This document shows positions 34,429 to 43,694 of a stretch of 64,000 nucleotides of DNA, piece after piece. The position numbers were made by a program, and so were the translations under genes. Every line of letters begins with the position of its first letter. The first letter of the stretch is position 1. The notes beneath the pieces are model-generated. The model did not search any database and was not told where the DNA came from. It was given only the letters and a program-made list of their open reading frames with translations. Source of the DNA: Psychrosphaera haliotis (GTDB lineage: Bacteria; Pseudomonadota; Gammaproteobacteria; Enterobacterales; Alteromonadaceae); the NCBI RefSeq assembly GCF_009728465.1, contig NZ_WOCD01000003.1, positions 930,001 through 994,000 of the forward strand, given 5' to 3'.

Positions 34429-35385
34429 ATGCACGTGCGCGCTATTAAAAAGTCGATATTACTGTTCAGCCTACCGTTGTTCATATTGAGTCCAATGGGA
34501 CTGGCAAATCAATTGACGGTTTCTGTAACTGAGCAACCACGTGCATTCAATATAGATGGTAAAGTTTGTCTTTATAATGCCACGAGTAAATCTTCGCTAA
34601 ACAACTACACGTTTCAGCTCATCGAAAAACAACTGCTAACGCAACGCCAAGCCTTGGCTGAAGAGCTGCAGTTGAAACTAGGACTCAACTTAGAAGTTGC
34701 AAATCAGGCGCCCGTTGTTGCGGCGTTTAAAGCGTCAAGTCAGCAACTGCAGCATGAATACTCAAACGTAGGTAACGACTTGTGCACAAAGGTGTCAGGT
34801 TCAATGCCAATAGAAGACAAGCCCAATATTCAGCAACTTGTGTCGTTTCCTTTAGCCAAAGAGCACCATTGGATTGCATCACAAACTGAACACCTTGATA
34901 AGGCGTCGGCCCTATTGCAACAAAAAGGCTGGCCAATAGACAATGGTTGGATAAACAAGTCAACAACGCTTCAAGCTCAGTTTTTAAATGGCGGAAAAAC
35001 AGAACGTTATTACACCTTTGACTTAGGCCGTTACGCCGCTCTTTTGGCAGCGCGAAATAAAACCGTATTTGTATCTGTAAAAGATGCCTACCAATCTGGA
35101 ATTAAGCAATATTTCAGCGAACATGGTTTCAAGATTGTTGATAGTCCAAAAGCTGCACATTGGAATTTAACTTTTAGCATTAGTCCCACTGCTGACAATT
35201 TAACGATAAACGTTACGGCAAAAAGTAATGACGAAACTATTAGTCTAAGAAATCAACACGTTGATATGGCTTCAACAAATACAAATGAACCACTCAGCCA
35301 AGGTCAAATCAATAAGCTCATCAATGTTTACCTGACTATGATGGAGTTGTCTGAGCAGCTCTCTTTTGATATTGATGACGCCTAA
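34429..35385 (+). CDS. Secreted protein of unknown function, last gene of the lipoprotein operon
   Basis: A Sec signal peptide (about residues 1-26, ending PMGLANQ) without lipobox is followed by 290 residues that I cannot assign. A segment from about 60 to 90 is helical, and the part from about 190 on (RYAALLAARNKTVFVSVKDAYQ..) looks alpha/beta. AAGGAAAT precedes the ATG. It starts 10 bases after the preceding stop and so is probably cotranscribed. The operon of one LPP20 protein, one helical lipoprotein, one CsgG-like lipoprotein and one periplasmic protein looks like a small envelope complex. Confidence 0.65.
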   Translation: MHVRAIKKSILLFSLPLFILSPMGLANQLTVSVTEQPRAFNIDGKVCLYNATSKSSLNNYTFQLIEKQLLTQRQALAEELQLKLGLNLEVANQAPVVAAFKASSQQLQHEYSNVGNDLCTKVSGSMPIEDKPNIQQLVSFPLAKEHHWIASQTEHLDKASALLQQKGWPIDNGWINKSTTLQAQFLNGGKTERYYTFDLGRYAALLAARNKTVFVSVKDAYQSGIKQYFSEHGFKIVDSPKAAHWNLTFSISPTADNLTINVTAKSNDETISLRNQHVDMASTNTNEPLSQGQINKLINVYLTMMELSEQLSFDIDDA

Positions 35386-35463
35386 AGCTAAATACCATGC
35401 GTCACCCTTTTGCTATTTACCATTTGTAATTTGCCATTGTCCATCGGCCATTTACAAACGACT

Positions 35464-36312
35464 TCACGCTGAATAACGCCTAAACAAGCCCAGTAGAGAT
35501 AAAGACATAATGGCCAATGTGCCAGGCTCACTAACTTCAGAAATCCCTGTAATAGGCTCGTCGGCAAGGGCAGTCCCGTTAATTCGAATGTTGCTAAAGC
35601 CAAATGCTTCTGTACCACCGTCGGCACGAGCATCCATTCTCAATCTAAGTGTTTGTCCTTGTTCGCCAATATTCGCTGAATATTGAGTAAACTCATTGGT
35701 AAGGTTAAATCTGAATGGACTATTAGGACCGCGGATACTCAAAGGATCATTTAACATTCGCTGATTGCCGTTCACCATTGTGTAATTCAATGACAAACTC
35801 CCCTCTGTAGTAAAAACAAATAGCGGACTAAACAGGCTATCGTCAACGGCGTAGCTTAAACTATATGTGTCGCTTGATTCAAAATCGCCCATGGCGGCAA
35901 AATCTATATCTATCGAAAGGTTAGAAAAGTTACCAATATCAAACCCCCATTCAGCAGTAGAGTTACCGGCTGGGTTGCTACTATTTACCGTATCGGTAAT
36001 ACCAAAAAAAGCATAATTTTCAGTAGGCATTACTAAACCGTAATTATCCAATAAACCCCAACCGCTCATATCAATTAAACCATCAGGGACAGCACTACTA
36101 TTAGCCCCAGCGCTTTGGTATTTACCAAAGCCATCTTGACTGCTTGCATACGCACCTTGCGCATCATTTTGATAGTAGGTAAGCCCAAGGTTTGAATTCA
36201 AGTTGCCGGAGTAAAGGTCGTAACCAATCAATTCCGCTTTTGCAGCGGTTGATAGACCTAAAAGTGCCACTAATAGAAGTACAGGTGTTTCTTTTATATA
36301 CGTTTTTTTCAT
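35464..36312 (-). CDS. PEP-CTERM sorting-domain exported protein
   Basis: A signal peptide (LLLVALLGLSTAAKAE) is followed by a beta-rich, Ser/Asn/Gly-rich body. The end has SEPGTLAIMSLSLLGLFRR, a PEP-CTERM type sorting signal: a short motif, one transmembrane helix and basic residues. Such proteins are processed by exosortase and often go with exopolysaccharide; no exosortase gene is in this window. I start at 36312 because AGGGA is correctly spaced for it and too close to the ATG at 36318. The body fits carbohydrate-binding-like folds but no family is certain. Confidence 0.8.
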   Translation of the reverse strand: MKKTYIKETPVLLLVALLGLSTAAKAELIGYDLYSGNLNSNLGLTYYQNDAQGAYASSQDGFGKYQSAGANSSAVPDGLIDMSGWGLLDNYGLVMPTENYAFFGITDTVNSSNPAGNSTAEWGFDIGNFSNLSIDIDFAAMGDFESSDTYSLSYAVDDSLFSPLFVFTTEGSLSLNYTMVNGNQRMLNDPLSIRGPNSPFRFNLTNEFTQYSANIGEQGQTLRLRMDARADGGTEAFGFSNIRINGTALADEPITGISEVSEPGTLAIMSLSLLGLFRRYSA

Positions 36313-36436
36313 TATCATTCCCTATTCATAATTGAATAGAGAAGTTAGCTAGTGACACACTGAAAAGCAAAGTTTTGGCGAAATTCTGTACCTGAACCTA
36401 TTTTAAATCAATGAGTTACAAGAGGTAGACCAAAGA

Positions 36437-37855
36437 CTAATTAAGATTAAGGTCTTTCATTTTTCTTGTGATGGTGTTTCGTCCCCAACCAATCTTTTTC
36501 GCTGCTAGTTGTCGGTGACCATTGCAAAATTCCAACGTTTTATTAATTAACGTACGCTCAAAATCGGCTTGTGCTTGTGCATTAATATCAACGCTTCCTG
36601 CGGACAACTGCTCTTGAACCCACTGTTCAAATAACAGAGTCCAATCGCTTGAGTTAACTTCCGAGTTAATAACGACGCTGGATCCAGATTGAGCGTTCTC
36701 TTCTAGCATTTCAGGTGGTAAATCGTCGTATAGTATTTCTTTACCGCTTGCCATCACAGTTAACCAACGACAGGTATTTTCTAACTGTCTTACATTGCCA
36801 GGCCAACGATAGCTTTCTAAAAATGACAAGGCAGGTTTACTGATACTTTTCACTTCTACCGCTAACTCTTGCGCTGCGGTATGTAAGAAGTGACGGCATA
36901 ATTTAGCAATGTCTTGTTGACGATCTTTTAAGGCTGGAATATGAATTCTGATTACATTCAAACGGTGAAAAAGATCTTCACGAAATCGGTTTTCATTAAC
37001 TAGCTCTTCAAGATTCTGGTGGGTTGCTGCCACTATCCTTACATCAACGGTTACGGGATCATGCCCGCCAACACGATAAAACTGTCCTTCTGCCAATACT
37101 CGCAATAAACGAGTTTGCACATCTAGTGGCATATCGCCAATTTCATCTAAAAATAAGGTGCCGCCGTTTGCTTGTTCAAAACGACCTTTTTTTGTTGCGG
37201 TTGCTCCGGTAAACGCTCCCTTCTCATGGCCAAATAATTCTGACTCAATTAAGTCTTTGGGAATGGCTGCCATATTTAACGCAACAAATGTTTCAGCAGA
37301 GCGAGGACTATGTTTGTGCAGCGCATGTGCTACCAGCTCTTTGCCGGTACCTGACTGACCATTAATTAAGACACTCACACTAGAACGAGAAAGTCGTCCA
37401 ATTGCCCTAAAGACTTCCTGCATCGCAGGCGCTTCGCCGATAATTTCAGAAGCTGGTTGATTATCTTCCGGCTTATTTTTCTTAGCAATATTCTTACTGT
37501 GTTCAACGGCTTTTTTGGCTAACGCAACGGCATCGTCAATATCAAATGGCTTTGGTAGATACTCAAATGCACCATGCTGAAATGCGTTAACGGCACTGTC
37601 TAAATCTGAATGCGCGGTCATAATAACAACGGGTAAGTCTGGGTACTTTTGCTGAATGGTTTGCAATAGCTCCATACCATCCATATTTGGCATTTTAATA
37701 TCAGAAAATATGGCTTCAGGACGATCATGTTCTAACCGTTGTAAAATCAGTTCACCCGTTGCAAACGACTCTACGTCAAAGCCACCTTGACTCAACGCTT
37801 TTTCTAACACCCAACGAATAGAGTTATCATCGTCAACTACCCAAACTTTAATCAT
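36437..37855 (-). CDS. glnG: Nitrogen regulation response regulator NtrC (GlnG)
   Basis: NtrC activates sigma-54 promoters under nitrogen limitation. The receiver has D8-D10 and the phosphorylated Asp in IFSDIKMPNMDG, followed by a KPFD motif. The AAA+ domain has Walker A GQSGTGKE, an intact sigma-54 loop GAFTGA and Walker B FLDEIGD. The C-terminal Fis-like helix-turn-helix ends in GWGRNTITRKMKDL. At 472 residues it matches E. coli (469). Its ATG overlaps the ntrB stop in an ATGA. NtrC-type sites are found in front of glnA in this window. Confidence 0.97.
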   Translation of the reverse strand: MIKVWVVDDDNSIRWVLEKALSQGGFDVESFATGELILQRLEHDRPEAIFSDIKMPNMDGMELLQTIQQKYPDLPVVIMTAHSDLDSAVNAFQHGAFEYLPKPFDIDDAVALAKKAVEHSKNIAKKNKPEDNQPASEIIGEAPAMQEVFRAIGRLSRSSVSVLINGQSGTGKELVAHALHKHSPRSAETFVALNMAAIPKDLIESELFGHEKGAFTGATATKKGRFEQANGGTLFLDEIGDMPLDVQTRLLRVLAEGQFYRVGGHDPVTVDVRIVAATHQNLEELVNENRFREDLFHRLNVIRIHIPALKDRQQDIAKLCRHFLHTAAQELAVEVKSISKPALSFLESYRWPGNVRQLENTCRWLTVMASGKEILYDDLPPEMLEENAQSGSSVVINSEVNSSDWTLLFEQWVQEQLSAGSVDINAQAQADFERTLINKTLEFCNGHRQLAAKKIGWGRNTITRKMKDLNLN

Positions 37856-38976
37856 GCGTGACGCTCCATCTCTTGGATTGGTAAATAAATCGAAAATTCA
37901 GTATGTCCGGGCCAACTATCTACTTCAATAACCCCTTTATGTTGATCAATTAAGCGCTGAGAAATTGAAAGGCCTAAGCCATTTCCTTCAGGCTTATCGG
38001 TGATCATCGGGTAAAACAAAGTAGACTTAATGCTTTCGGCAATGCCAGTACCGTTATCAATAATGGAAATTTTGAGCACCTTTTTGTAGGAACTACCATG
38101 AAGAACCTTATTACCTTCAAAGCGGGTTCGAACCACAACACTTCCTGCAGAGCCTTCATTAGCGTGCGAAGCAGCATACACAGCGTTCTGAAGAATGTTC
38201 AATACGGCTTGTTCTATCTGTCCTTCATCCACAAGAATTTCAGGTAAACTTGGATCATAGTCTTTTGTGATTTTTGTATTCGCGTTTAACTCAATTTGCA
38301 CCAAGCTAACAACTCGTTCGAGTATGCCGTGAATGTTTGTAAGGCTTCTTTTTGGTGGCGTATTAGGTCCTAAAAGGCGATCAACCAACTCTTTTAATCG
38401 GTCAGATTGATCAATGATCATTTGAGTGTATTCTCTTAACTCATCAGAATCTAAACTACGAGACAACAATTGAGCTGCGCCTCTAATGCCCCCTAACGGG
38501 TTTTTAATTTCGTGCGCCAATCCTCTTATTAAATGTCTAGACGCACTTATATGGTGCTTATGTGCATTCTCGGTATTTAATTTTTTTAGATTGTCATTAT
38601 CTCTAATCTGTAACAAACAAGCTGGCTCATTATTCAACATCACCAAGTCGGCGTTAACTTCTGAACTAATATGGCGGCCATCAATGAATGTCCACTCTAC
38701 TTCATGATCAGCAAAAGACTGTTGTGACTCCCACAACTGAGAAAATAAGTTTTCAGGAAAGGTATGTTTAATGGGTAGTCTAAGCAAAGTTTGATTTAAG
38801 AGCTTTTTACGCGTGTGACCAAAAACAGACGCTGCTTGTTGGTTTGCAAACAATACTTTTAACTCGCGATCAACAAGCACAACCGCTAAATTTAGCTGTT
38901 CTAGTATTTGTTCGCTAATCAGCGAGTTTGAGAGGTTGTTGCTCAATTGGTAATTCTCCGCACCAACATGGTGCAT
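37852..38976 (-). CDS. glnL: Nitrogen regulation sensor histidine kinase NtrB (GlnL)
   Basis: NtrB phosphorylates and dephosphorylates NtrC under PII control. A PAS domain (about 22-130, ending near CLLQIRD) precedes the H-box GLAHEIKNPLGGIRGAAQLL, the N-box LNILQNAVYAA and the G-boxes IIDNGTGI and GNGLGLSIS. No membrane segments are present, as expected for this cytosolic kinase. 374 residues. It overlaps ntrC by four bases. Confidence 0.96.
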   Translation of the reverse strand: MHHVGAENYQLSNNLSNSLISEQILEQLNLAVVLVDRELKVLFANQQAASVFGHTRKKLLNQTLLRLPIKHTFPENLFSQLWESQQSFADHEVEWTFIDGRHISSEVNADLVMLNNEPACLLQIRDNDNLKKLNTENAHKHHISASRHLIRGLAHEIKNPLGGIRGAAQLLSRSLDSDELREYTQMIIDQSDRLKELVDRLLGPNTPPKRSLTNIHGILERVVSLVQIELNANTKITKDYDPSLPEILVDEGQIEQAVLNILQNAVYAASHANEGSAGSVVVRTRFEGNKVLHGSSYKKVLKISIIDNGTGIAESIKSTLFYPMITDKPEGNGLGLSISQRLIDQHKGVIEVDSWPGHTEFSIYLPIQEMERHA

Positions 38977-39025
38977 AGGACATTTAGTCTAAGTCATAAA
39001 CCTTTTTGACTCAAAGCTAATTGCA

Positions 39026-39553
39026 CTAATTTGGTGAATTAACAGATGCTCGATGAACAAAAAAGGTCACAGGCTTACTAACTGCAATAACCTTGCCTGA
39101 ATCGTTCCATACTTCCAATTGGATTCTATGTTCTCCGCGATCCACATCACGTAAGATGAATACAGCGGATTTTTGCGGGCCTTTTACCTTCTTGTCGTCT
39201 AGCTTAAGAACAACAGACAGGCCACGTTTAAATGAAGGTCTAATAGCGCCAGATATATAGACAGAGCCCGTATTGTCACGAATAGTTTCGTCAATGGTAG
39301 GCTTAACAATATCAATACTAATTTTGTCTTTGGCTGGCTGCTCCGTGCCCTCGATAATTTTAGTATCTACTGACTTAATAATATTTGGTGTTGTACTAAT
39401 GTCCACTGTGTCGGCGTTAACGTCCGCTTTTGGAGAGTCCGAAAAAACAATAACTCCATCTGCATTGCGCCATACATACACTTTTTTATTTGCTGATGCA
39501 TAAGATTGAGATGCAAATAAGCAAATCAACAGCAGCAAAACGAACTTCCTCAT
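39026..39553 (-). CDS. DUF4124 exported protein
   Basis: A signal peptide (about 1-19, ending SYASA) is followed by a DUF4124 motif, KKVYVWRNADGVIVFSDSP, a short domain common in gammaproteobacteria next to ntrBC and glnA. The C-terminal half is an Ig-like or beta-sandwich segment (VVLKLDDKKVKG..GEHRIQLEVWND). The function is unknown. It lies between glnA and ntrB on the same strand. Confidence 0.85.
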   Translation of the reverse strand: MRKFVLLLLICLFASQSYASANKKVYVWRNADGVIVFSDSPKADVNADTVDISTTPNIIKSVDTKIIEGTEQPAKDKISIDIVKPTIDETIRDNTGSVYISGAIRPSFKRGLSVVLKLDDKKVKGPQKSAVFILRDVDRGEHRIQLEVWNDSGKVIAVSKPVTFFVHRASVNSPN

Positions 39554-39618
39554 GTTCTTTTAACCATATATTGTTTTTAGGTAAATAGAATTTAACCAAT
39601 TTTAAGGCATTACGCCAG

Positions 39619-39648
39619 AAAAAAAGCCCACTGCTATGAGTGGGCTTT
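39619..39648 (-). terminator. glnA terminator
   Basis: On the minus strand AAAGCCCACT (39648-39639) pairs with AGTGGGCTTT (39632-39623) over a six-base loop and is followed by T, T7 in total. It lies 24 bases past the glnA stop. Confidence 0.9.
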
Positions 39649-39671
39649 ACTTAAAAGATTAACAGCTTAGC

Positions 39672-41078
39672 TTAAAGGCTGTAGTACATCTCAAACTCAA
39701 TTGGGTGAGTTGTCATGTTTAATCTTTCTACTTCTTGACGTTTAAGGTCAATGTAAGCATCAATCATGTCGTCAGTCATAACGCCACCAGCTGTTAAGAA
39801 TTCACGGTCAGCATCAAGTGCATTTAACGCTTCTTCTAGTGATGATGCAACTTGTGGAATTGCAGCTGCTTCTTCAGCAGGCAAGTCATATAAGTCTTTG
39901 TCCATCGCATCGCCAGGGTGGATTTTGTTTTTAATACCGTCTAGGCCAGCCATTAACATTGAAGTAAATGCTAAGTACGGGTTACCTGTAGGGTCAGGGA
40001 AACGAACTTCAATACGACGTGCTTTTGGCGAAGGTACTACCGGAATACGAATAGATGCAGAACGGTTACGTGCAGAGTAAGCAAGCATTACTGGCGCTTC
40101 AAATCCTGGTACTAAACGCTTATACGAGTTTGTAGAAGCATTTGTGAAAGCGTTAATTGCTTTAGCATGCTTAATGATGCCGCCAATGTAGTAAAGAGCA
40201 GTTTCAGAAAGACCGCCATACTTATCACCAGCAAAAAGGTTCTCGCCACCTTTTTGTAATGACTGATGCACGTGCATACCAGAACCATTGTCACCAACGA
40301 TTGGCTTAGGCATAAACGTTGCTGTTTTGCCGTATGCATGTGCCATGTTGTGCACAACATACTTATAAATTTGAACTTCATCAGCTTTCTTTACAAGCGT
40401 GTTATACAAAGCTGCAATTTCATTTTGACCTGCAGTAGCAACTTCATGGTGATGCGCTTCAACTGTTAAGCCCATTTCTTCCATTACTAAACATGTTGCT
40501 GAACGCCAGTCGTGAGATGAGTCAACTGGTGGAACTGGGAAGTAACCGCCCTTAACCATAGGACGATGTCCCATGTTGCCTTCTTCATAATGCTTGTCTG
40601 AGTTCCAAGCTGATTCTGATGAATCAATTTTGTAAGATGAACCAGACATATCAGTTTTAAATTTAACATCGTCAAATACGAAGAACTCCGGCTCTGGACC
40701 AACAAATACTTCGTCCGCAATGCCTTCAGCACGCATGTAATCTTCTGCACGACGAGCAACAGAACGTGGGTCACGCTCGTAACCTTGCATAGTTGTAGGC
40801 TCTACGATGTCACAACGTACGTTAAGCGTTGCAGCTTCTGTAAATGGGTCTAATACCGCAGAGTCTGCATCAGGCATTAAAATCATGTCAGATTCGTTAA
40901 TGCCTTTCCAACCTGAAATTGAAGAGCCGTCAAACATTTTACCGTCTTCAAAAAAGTCTTCATCAATTTGGTGCGAAGGAATAGTTACGTGCTGTTCTTT
41001 ACCGATTGTGTCGGTAAAACGTAAATCAATAAACTTAACTTCATATTCTTTAATTAGGTTTAAAACCGAATCAGACAT
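39672..41078 (-). CDS. glnA: Glutamine synthetase GlnA (GSI-beta)
   Basis: GlnA makes glutamine from glutamate and ammonia. The start at 41078 has GGAGAG upstream; a four-codon longer form has none. Family signatures are present: the N-terminal [12 protein letters not shown], the ATP-binding KGGYFPVPP and the metal region [15 protein letters not shown]. The adenylylation site DLYDLPAEE (Tyr near residue 397) shows that GlnE-type control is possible. 468 residues. A sigma-54 promoter and NtrC sites stand in front. Confidence 0.98.
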   Translation of the reverse strand: MSDSVLNLIKEYEVKFIDLRFTDTIGKEQHVTIPSHQIDEDFFEDGKMFDGSSISGWKGINESDMILMPDADSAVLDPFTEAATLNVRCDIVEPTTMQGYERDPRSVARRAEDYMRAEGIADEVFVGPEPEFFVFDDVKFKTDMSGSSYKIDSSESAWNSDKHYEEGNMGHRPMVKGGYFPVPPVDSSHDWRSATCLVMEEMGLTVEAHHHEVATAGQNEIAALYNTLVKKADEVQIYKYVVHNMAHAYGKTATFMPKPIVGDNGSGMHVHQSLQKGGENLFAGDKYGGLSETALYYIGGIIKHAKAINAFTNASTNSYKRLVPGFEAPVMLAYSARNRSASIRIPVVPSPKARRIEVRFPDPTGNPYLAFTSMLMAGLDGIKNKIHPGDAMDKDLYDLPAEEAAAIPQVASSLEEALNALDADREFLTAGGVMTDDMIDAYIDLKRQEVERLNMTTHPIEFEMYYSL

Positions 41079-41144
41079 TTTTCTCTCCAAGATGATAAAT
41101 ATTGTCTTTTACAAACAACGTATGTTGTCCTATACCGAACCAAG

Positions 41145-41160
41145 AGCCAAATTCATGCCA
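41145..41160 (-). promoter_or_regulatory. Sigma-54 promoter of glnA
   Basis: The minus strand reads TGGCATG-N4-TGGCT, where GG and GC are at the correct 12-base distance and only the -12 TT has become TG. The expected start, near 41133, gives a leader of about 55 bases to the glnA ATG. With the NtrC sites behind it, this is the nitrogen-controlled glnAp2-type promoter. Confidence 0.8.
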
Positions 41161-41221
41161 ATTAAAATAATGATTTAATTCAACAGGTTACTTGGCTCCT
41201 AATTATTAAAACTGTCAAGTT

Positions 41222-41258
41222 GCACCATTTTGGTTCATTTTCCGCACCAATATGATCC
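41222..41258. promoter_or_regulatory. Two NtrC binding sites upstream of glnA
   Basis: GCACCATTTTGGTTC (41222-41236) differs at one base from the NtrC consensus GCACC-N5-GGTGC. A second copy with one good half-site, GCACCAATATGATCC (41244-41258), is 22 bases away, two helical turns, on the same DNA face. They lie about 70-105 bases upstream of the sigma-54 promoter. Confidence 0.75.
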
Positions 41259-41310
41259 AAGCGTTACTTTTTGTGCACTCAAAGTGTAGTGCGTTAACTT
41301 AGTTTGTCCG

Positions 41311-42213
41311 TTATTTCTTATTATCTATCCAATCTAGCTGGCCAATAAGCTTGCGACGCTTTTCAATCAAGTTTTGAATTAAAGGAGTCATGATCAACTC
41401 CAAGGCTAAGCCCATTTTTCCGCCTGGGACAACAAAGGTGTTTATACGAGACATAAACGACCCGTCTATCATTTGTAATAAATATGGGAAATCTACGCCT
41501 TTTAGATCACGAAAACGAATAACCACAAAACTCTCGTCTAACGTTGGTATATCTTTGGCACTAAATGGGTTTGAAGTATCAACAGTAGGCACTCGTTGAA
41601 AGTTAATATGTGTTCTAGAAAACTGCGGAGTAATATGCGTGAAATAGTCTTCCATACTGCGCACTATCGAGCTCATTACCGCTTCTCTACTGTGTCCACG
41701 CTGATTTGTGTCACGAATGATCTTTTGAATCCACTCTAAATTAACAATGGGTACCATGCCTATTAGCAAATCGACATGTTTAGCTACATCGTGCTCTTCT
41801 GTTACCGCCCCGCCGTGCAAGCCTTCATAAAAAAGACAGTCGGTATTTGCACGCAACTCTTCCCATGGCGTAAACGTTCCCGGCATTTGATTGTAAGGCA
41901 CAGCCTCATCAAAAGAGTGCAAATACTTACGAACATTACCCGTGCCCGTTTCAGAATAGCTTTTGAACAATGATTCTAACGCGCCAAAATCATTTGCTTC
42001 TGAGCCAAAGTAAGAAATATGTTTGCCTTGCTCTTGCGCTTTACGAATTTCAACATCCATTTCAGCTCGAGCGTAACGATGGAAGCTATCGCCCTCTAAT
42101 TGCGCGGCATCTACGTTCAAGTTCCGAAAAATGTGCGTAATTGCGTTTGTGGTTGTTGTTGTTCCTGCGCCAGAGGAACCTGTCACTGCAATAATTGGGT
42201 GTTTAACCGACAT
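41311..42213 (-). CDS. Phosphoribulokinase-like kinase PrkB
   Basis: A 300-residue protein of the P-loop kinase family with Walker A GSSGAGTTTTT (from about residue 12) and the blocks LEGDSFHRYARAEMD, HISYFGSEANDF and CLFYEGLHGG. This matches PrkB, a phosphoribulokinase homologue present in heterotrophic proteobacteria. It lacks a Calvin-cycle context (no RuBisCO gene here), so its true substrate is unknown. Divergent from the beta-propeller gene at 42322. Confidence 0.93.
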   Translation of the reverse strand: MSVKHPIIAVTGSSGAGTTTTTNAITHIFRNLNVDAAQLEGDSFHRYARAEMDVEIRKAQEQGKHISYFGSEANDFGALESLFKSYSETGTGNVRKYLHSFDEAVPYNQMPGTFTPWEELRANTDCLFYEGLHGGAVTEEHDVAKHVDLLIGMVPIVNLEWIQKIIRDTNQRGHSREAVMSSIVRSMEDYFTHITPQFSRTHINFQRVPTVDTSNPFSAKDIPTLDESFVVIRFRDLKGVDFPYLLQMIDGSFMSRINTFVVPGGKMGLALELIMTPLIQNLIEKRRKLIGQLDWIDNKK

Positions 42214-42321
42214 AGAATTTTTTCTTAGTTAAGAGTATGGTTTGTTATAAAGTGATAACACCAACCCGTCAAGTCTTGCGCTAACGGACACCACTCTAAA
42301 AATAATAAAAAAGGACCGCTC

Positions 42322-43209
42322 ATGCGCTTATCTATATTTGCTCTTAGTCTTACTCTTGCTTTGCCTGCTGTGGCACAGACCGACATTTGGTTAATCGATT
42401 TTAATGACGATAAAAAGTTAGATATATCAACAGCAAAAAATATCACAAATAGAAAAGGCTACGACAATCAGCCATCATTTAGCGAAGACGGTAAAGGTTT
42501 GTATTACACAAAAATGTTATCTACCACTCAAGGCGAACAACAGGCTGATATTTTTTATTATAATTTTATGACGCAGTCTCATGCCAATTTAACCCGAACG
42601 CAACAAACCAGTGAGTATTCCCCTTTAGAAACACCACTTAAAGACAATCAACTCTCCATCATTAAAGTTGAGCCCGACGGCGTGCAGCGACTATGGACAG
42701 TCAATACAAAGTCAGGTCAGCAGGCCATGTTAAACAGAGAAGCTAAACCGGTTGGTTACCATGCTTGGGGCAAAAACAGTGATTTGACTACTTTTGTTTT
42801 AGGCGAACCTATGACCCTGCAATACTTGCCTTCATTTAACGCTAAATCTGCATTAAAAATTGATAAAAATATTGGTCGTAGCATTAGATACAATGCAAAA
42901 GAAGATTGGTTTAGTTATTCAAAAGGCGACGATAAAACACAAACTGTTTGGGCATTTGACGCTAATACCAAACAAACAAATGAACTGATTTCTTTGCCTC
43001 CGCGTAGTCAATATTACACCTGGTTAAATAGTCATACGTTATTATCTTCTAAAGCTAATCAGTTAGTTACTTGGAATATCAATAGCGAAAAAGAGTGGGA
43101 AACGTTAGCTGATGTTAGTTCTATTTGCTCAACGGGCATTTCTAGAATTGCAGTAAACAAAGACCAGTCAAAATTAGCCTTGGTTTGCAACGAAGCCATT
43201 AGTAAATAA
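42322..43209 (+). CDS. Exported TolB-like beta-propeller protein
   Basis: A signal peptide (about 1-19, LALPAVAQTD) is followed by repeated beta strands with PD40/TolB-type phrases, such as NQPSFSEDGKGLYYTKM and the later TGISRIAVNKDQSKLALVC. It is probably a periplasmic propeller of 295 residues. The exact partner or function is not evident; there is no tol-pal gene nearby. The start at 42322 has AAAAAAGGA upstream. Confidence 0.75.
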   Translation: MRLSIFALSLTLALPAVAQTDIWLIDFNDDKKLDISTAKNITNRKGYDNQPSFSEDGKGLYYTKMLSTTQGEQQADIFYYNFMTQSHANLTRTQQTSEYSPLETPLKDNQLSIIKVEPDGVQRLWTVNTKSGQQAMLNREAKPVGYHAWGKNSDLTTFVLGEPMTLQYLPSFNAKSALKIDKNIGRSIRYNAKEDWFSYSKGDDKTQTVWAFDANTKQTNELISLPPRSQYYTWLNSHTLLSSKANQLVTWNINSEKEWETLADVSSICSTGISRIAVNKDQSKLALVCNEAISK

Positions 43210-43263
43210 CGGTAGTAGTCAATGAATGCACTTAACGTAAGAATACAAAATACGGACTATTGA

Positions 43264-43674
43264 ATGAACGAATTACAAATATTAATCTACAGTCTAGTTG
43301 CAGCTGCACTGCTGCCTTATTTAGCAAAAGCTCCATTGGCGCTAGCTATGCATAAGTCTGGTAAAGAAGACGCTAAAGGTTACGACAACAAACATCCAAG
43401 AGAACAACAACGCAGCCTAAAGGGTTTTGGCGCTCGTTGCTTAGCGGCACATGAAAACTCATTTGAGGCGTTGGCGTTATTTGCCCCTGCCGTCTTGCTT
43501 GCTATCGCTACCAGTAATGTTACTGGCTTTACTGCAACATTAGCGTCTGTATTTGTAGCTTGCCGAGTTGCCTATCTTGCCTGCTATTGGCTCAATTGGG
43601 ATATTGCACGAAGCACAGTTTGGCTGATAGGGATTGTATCTACCGTAACAATGATGATAGATTGCGCGCCCTAA
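43264..43674 (+). CDS. MAPEG-family membrane protein
   Basis: A 136-residue integral membrane protein with four hydrophobic helices and the MAPEG hallmarks RCLAAHENSFEALALFAPAVLL and YLACYWLNWDIARSTVW. The family holds glutathione-linked and eicosanoid enzymes in eukaryotes; the bacterial members are mostly uncharacterised. It follows the propeller gene with a 54-base gap. Confidence 0.88.
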   Translation: MNELQILIYSLVAAALLPYLAKAPLALAMHKSGKEDAKGYDNKHPREQQRSLKGFGARCLAAHENSFEALALFAPAVLLAIATSNVTGFTATLASVFVACRVAYLACYWLNWDIARSTVWLIGIVSTVTMMIDCAP

Positions 43675-43694
43675 TTTAGCAGGCTAAGGACGTT

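Noticed and set aside
31580..35385. Annotating the lipoprotein operon as flagellar flgOPT
   Set aside because: Only partial resemblance of two proteins, no flagellar genes around, and the other two proteins do not match.
41275..41292. Third NtrC site GCACT..AGTGC upstream of glnA
   Set aside because: The half-sites are eight bases apart, not five, so it does not fit NtrC; it may be chance symmetry.
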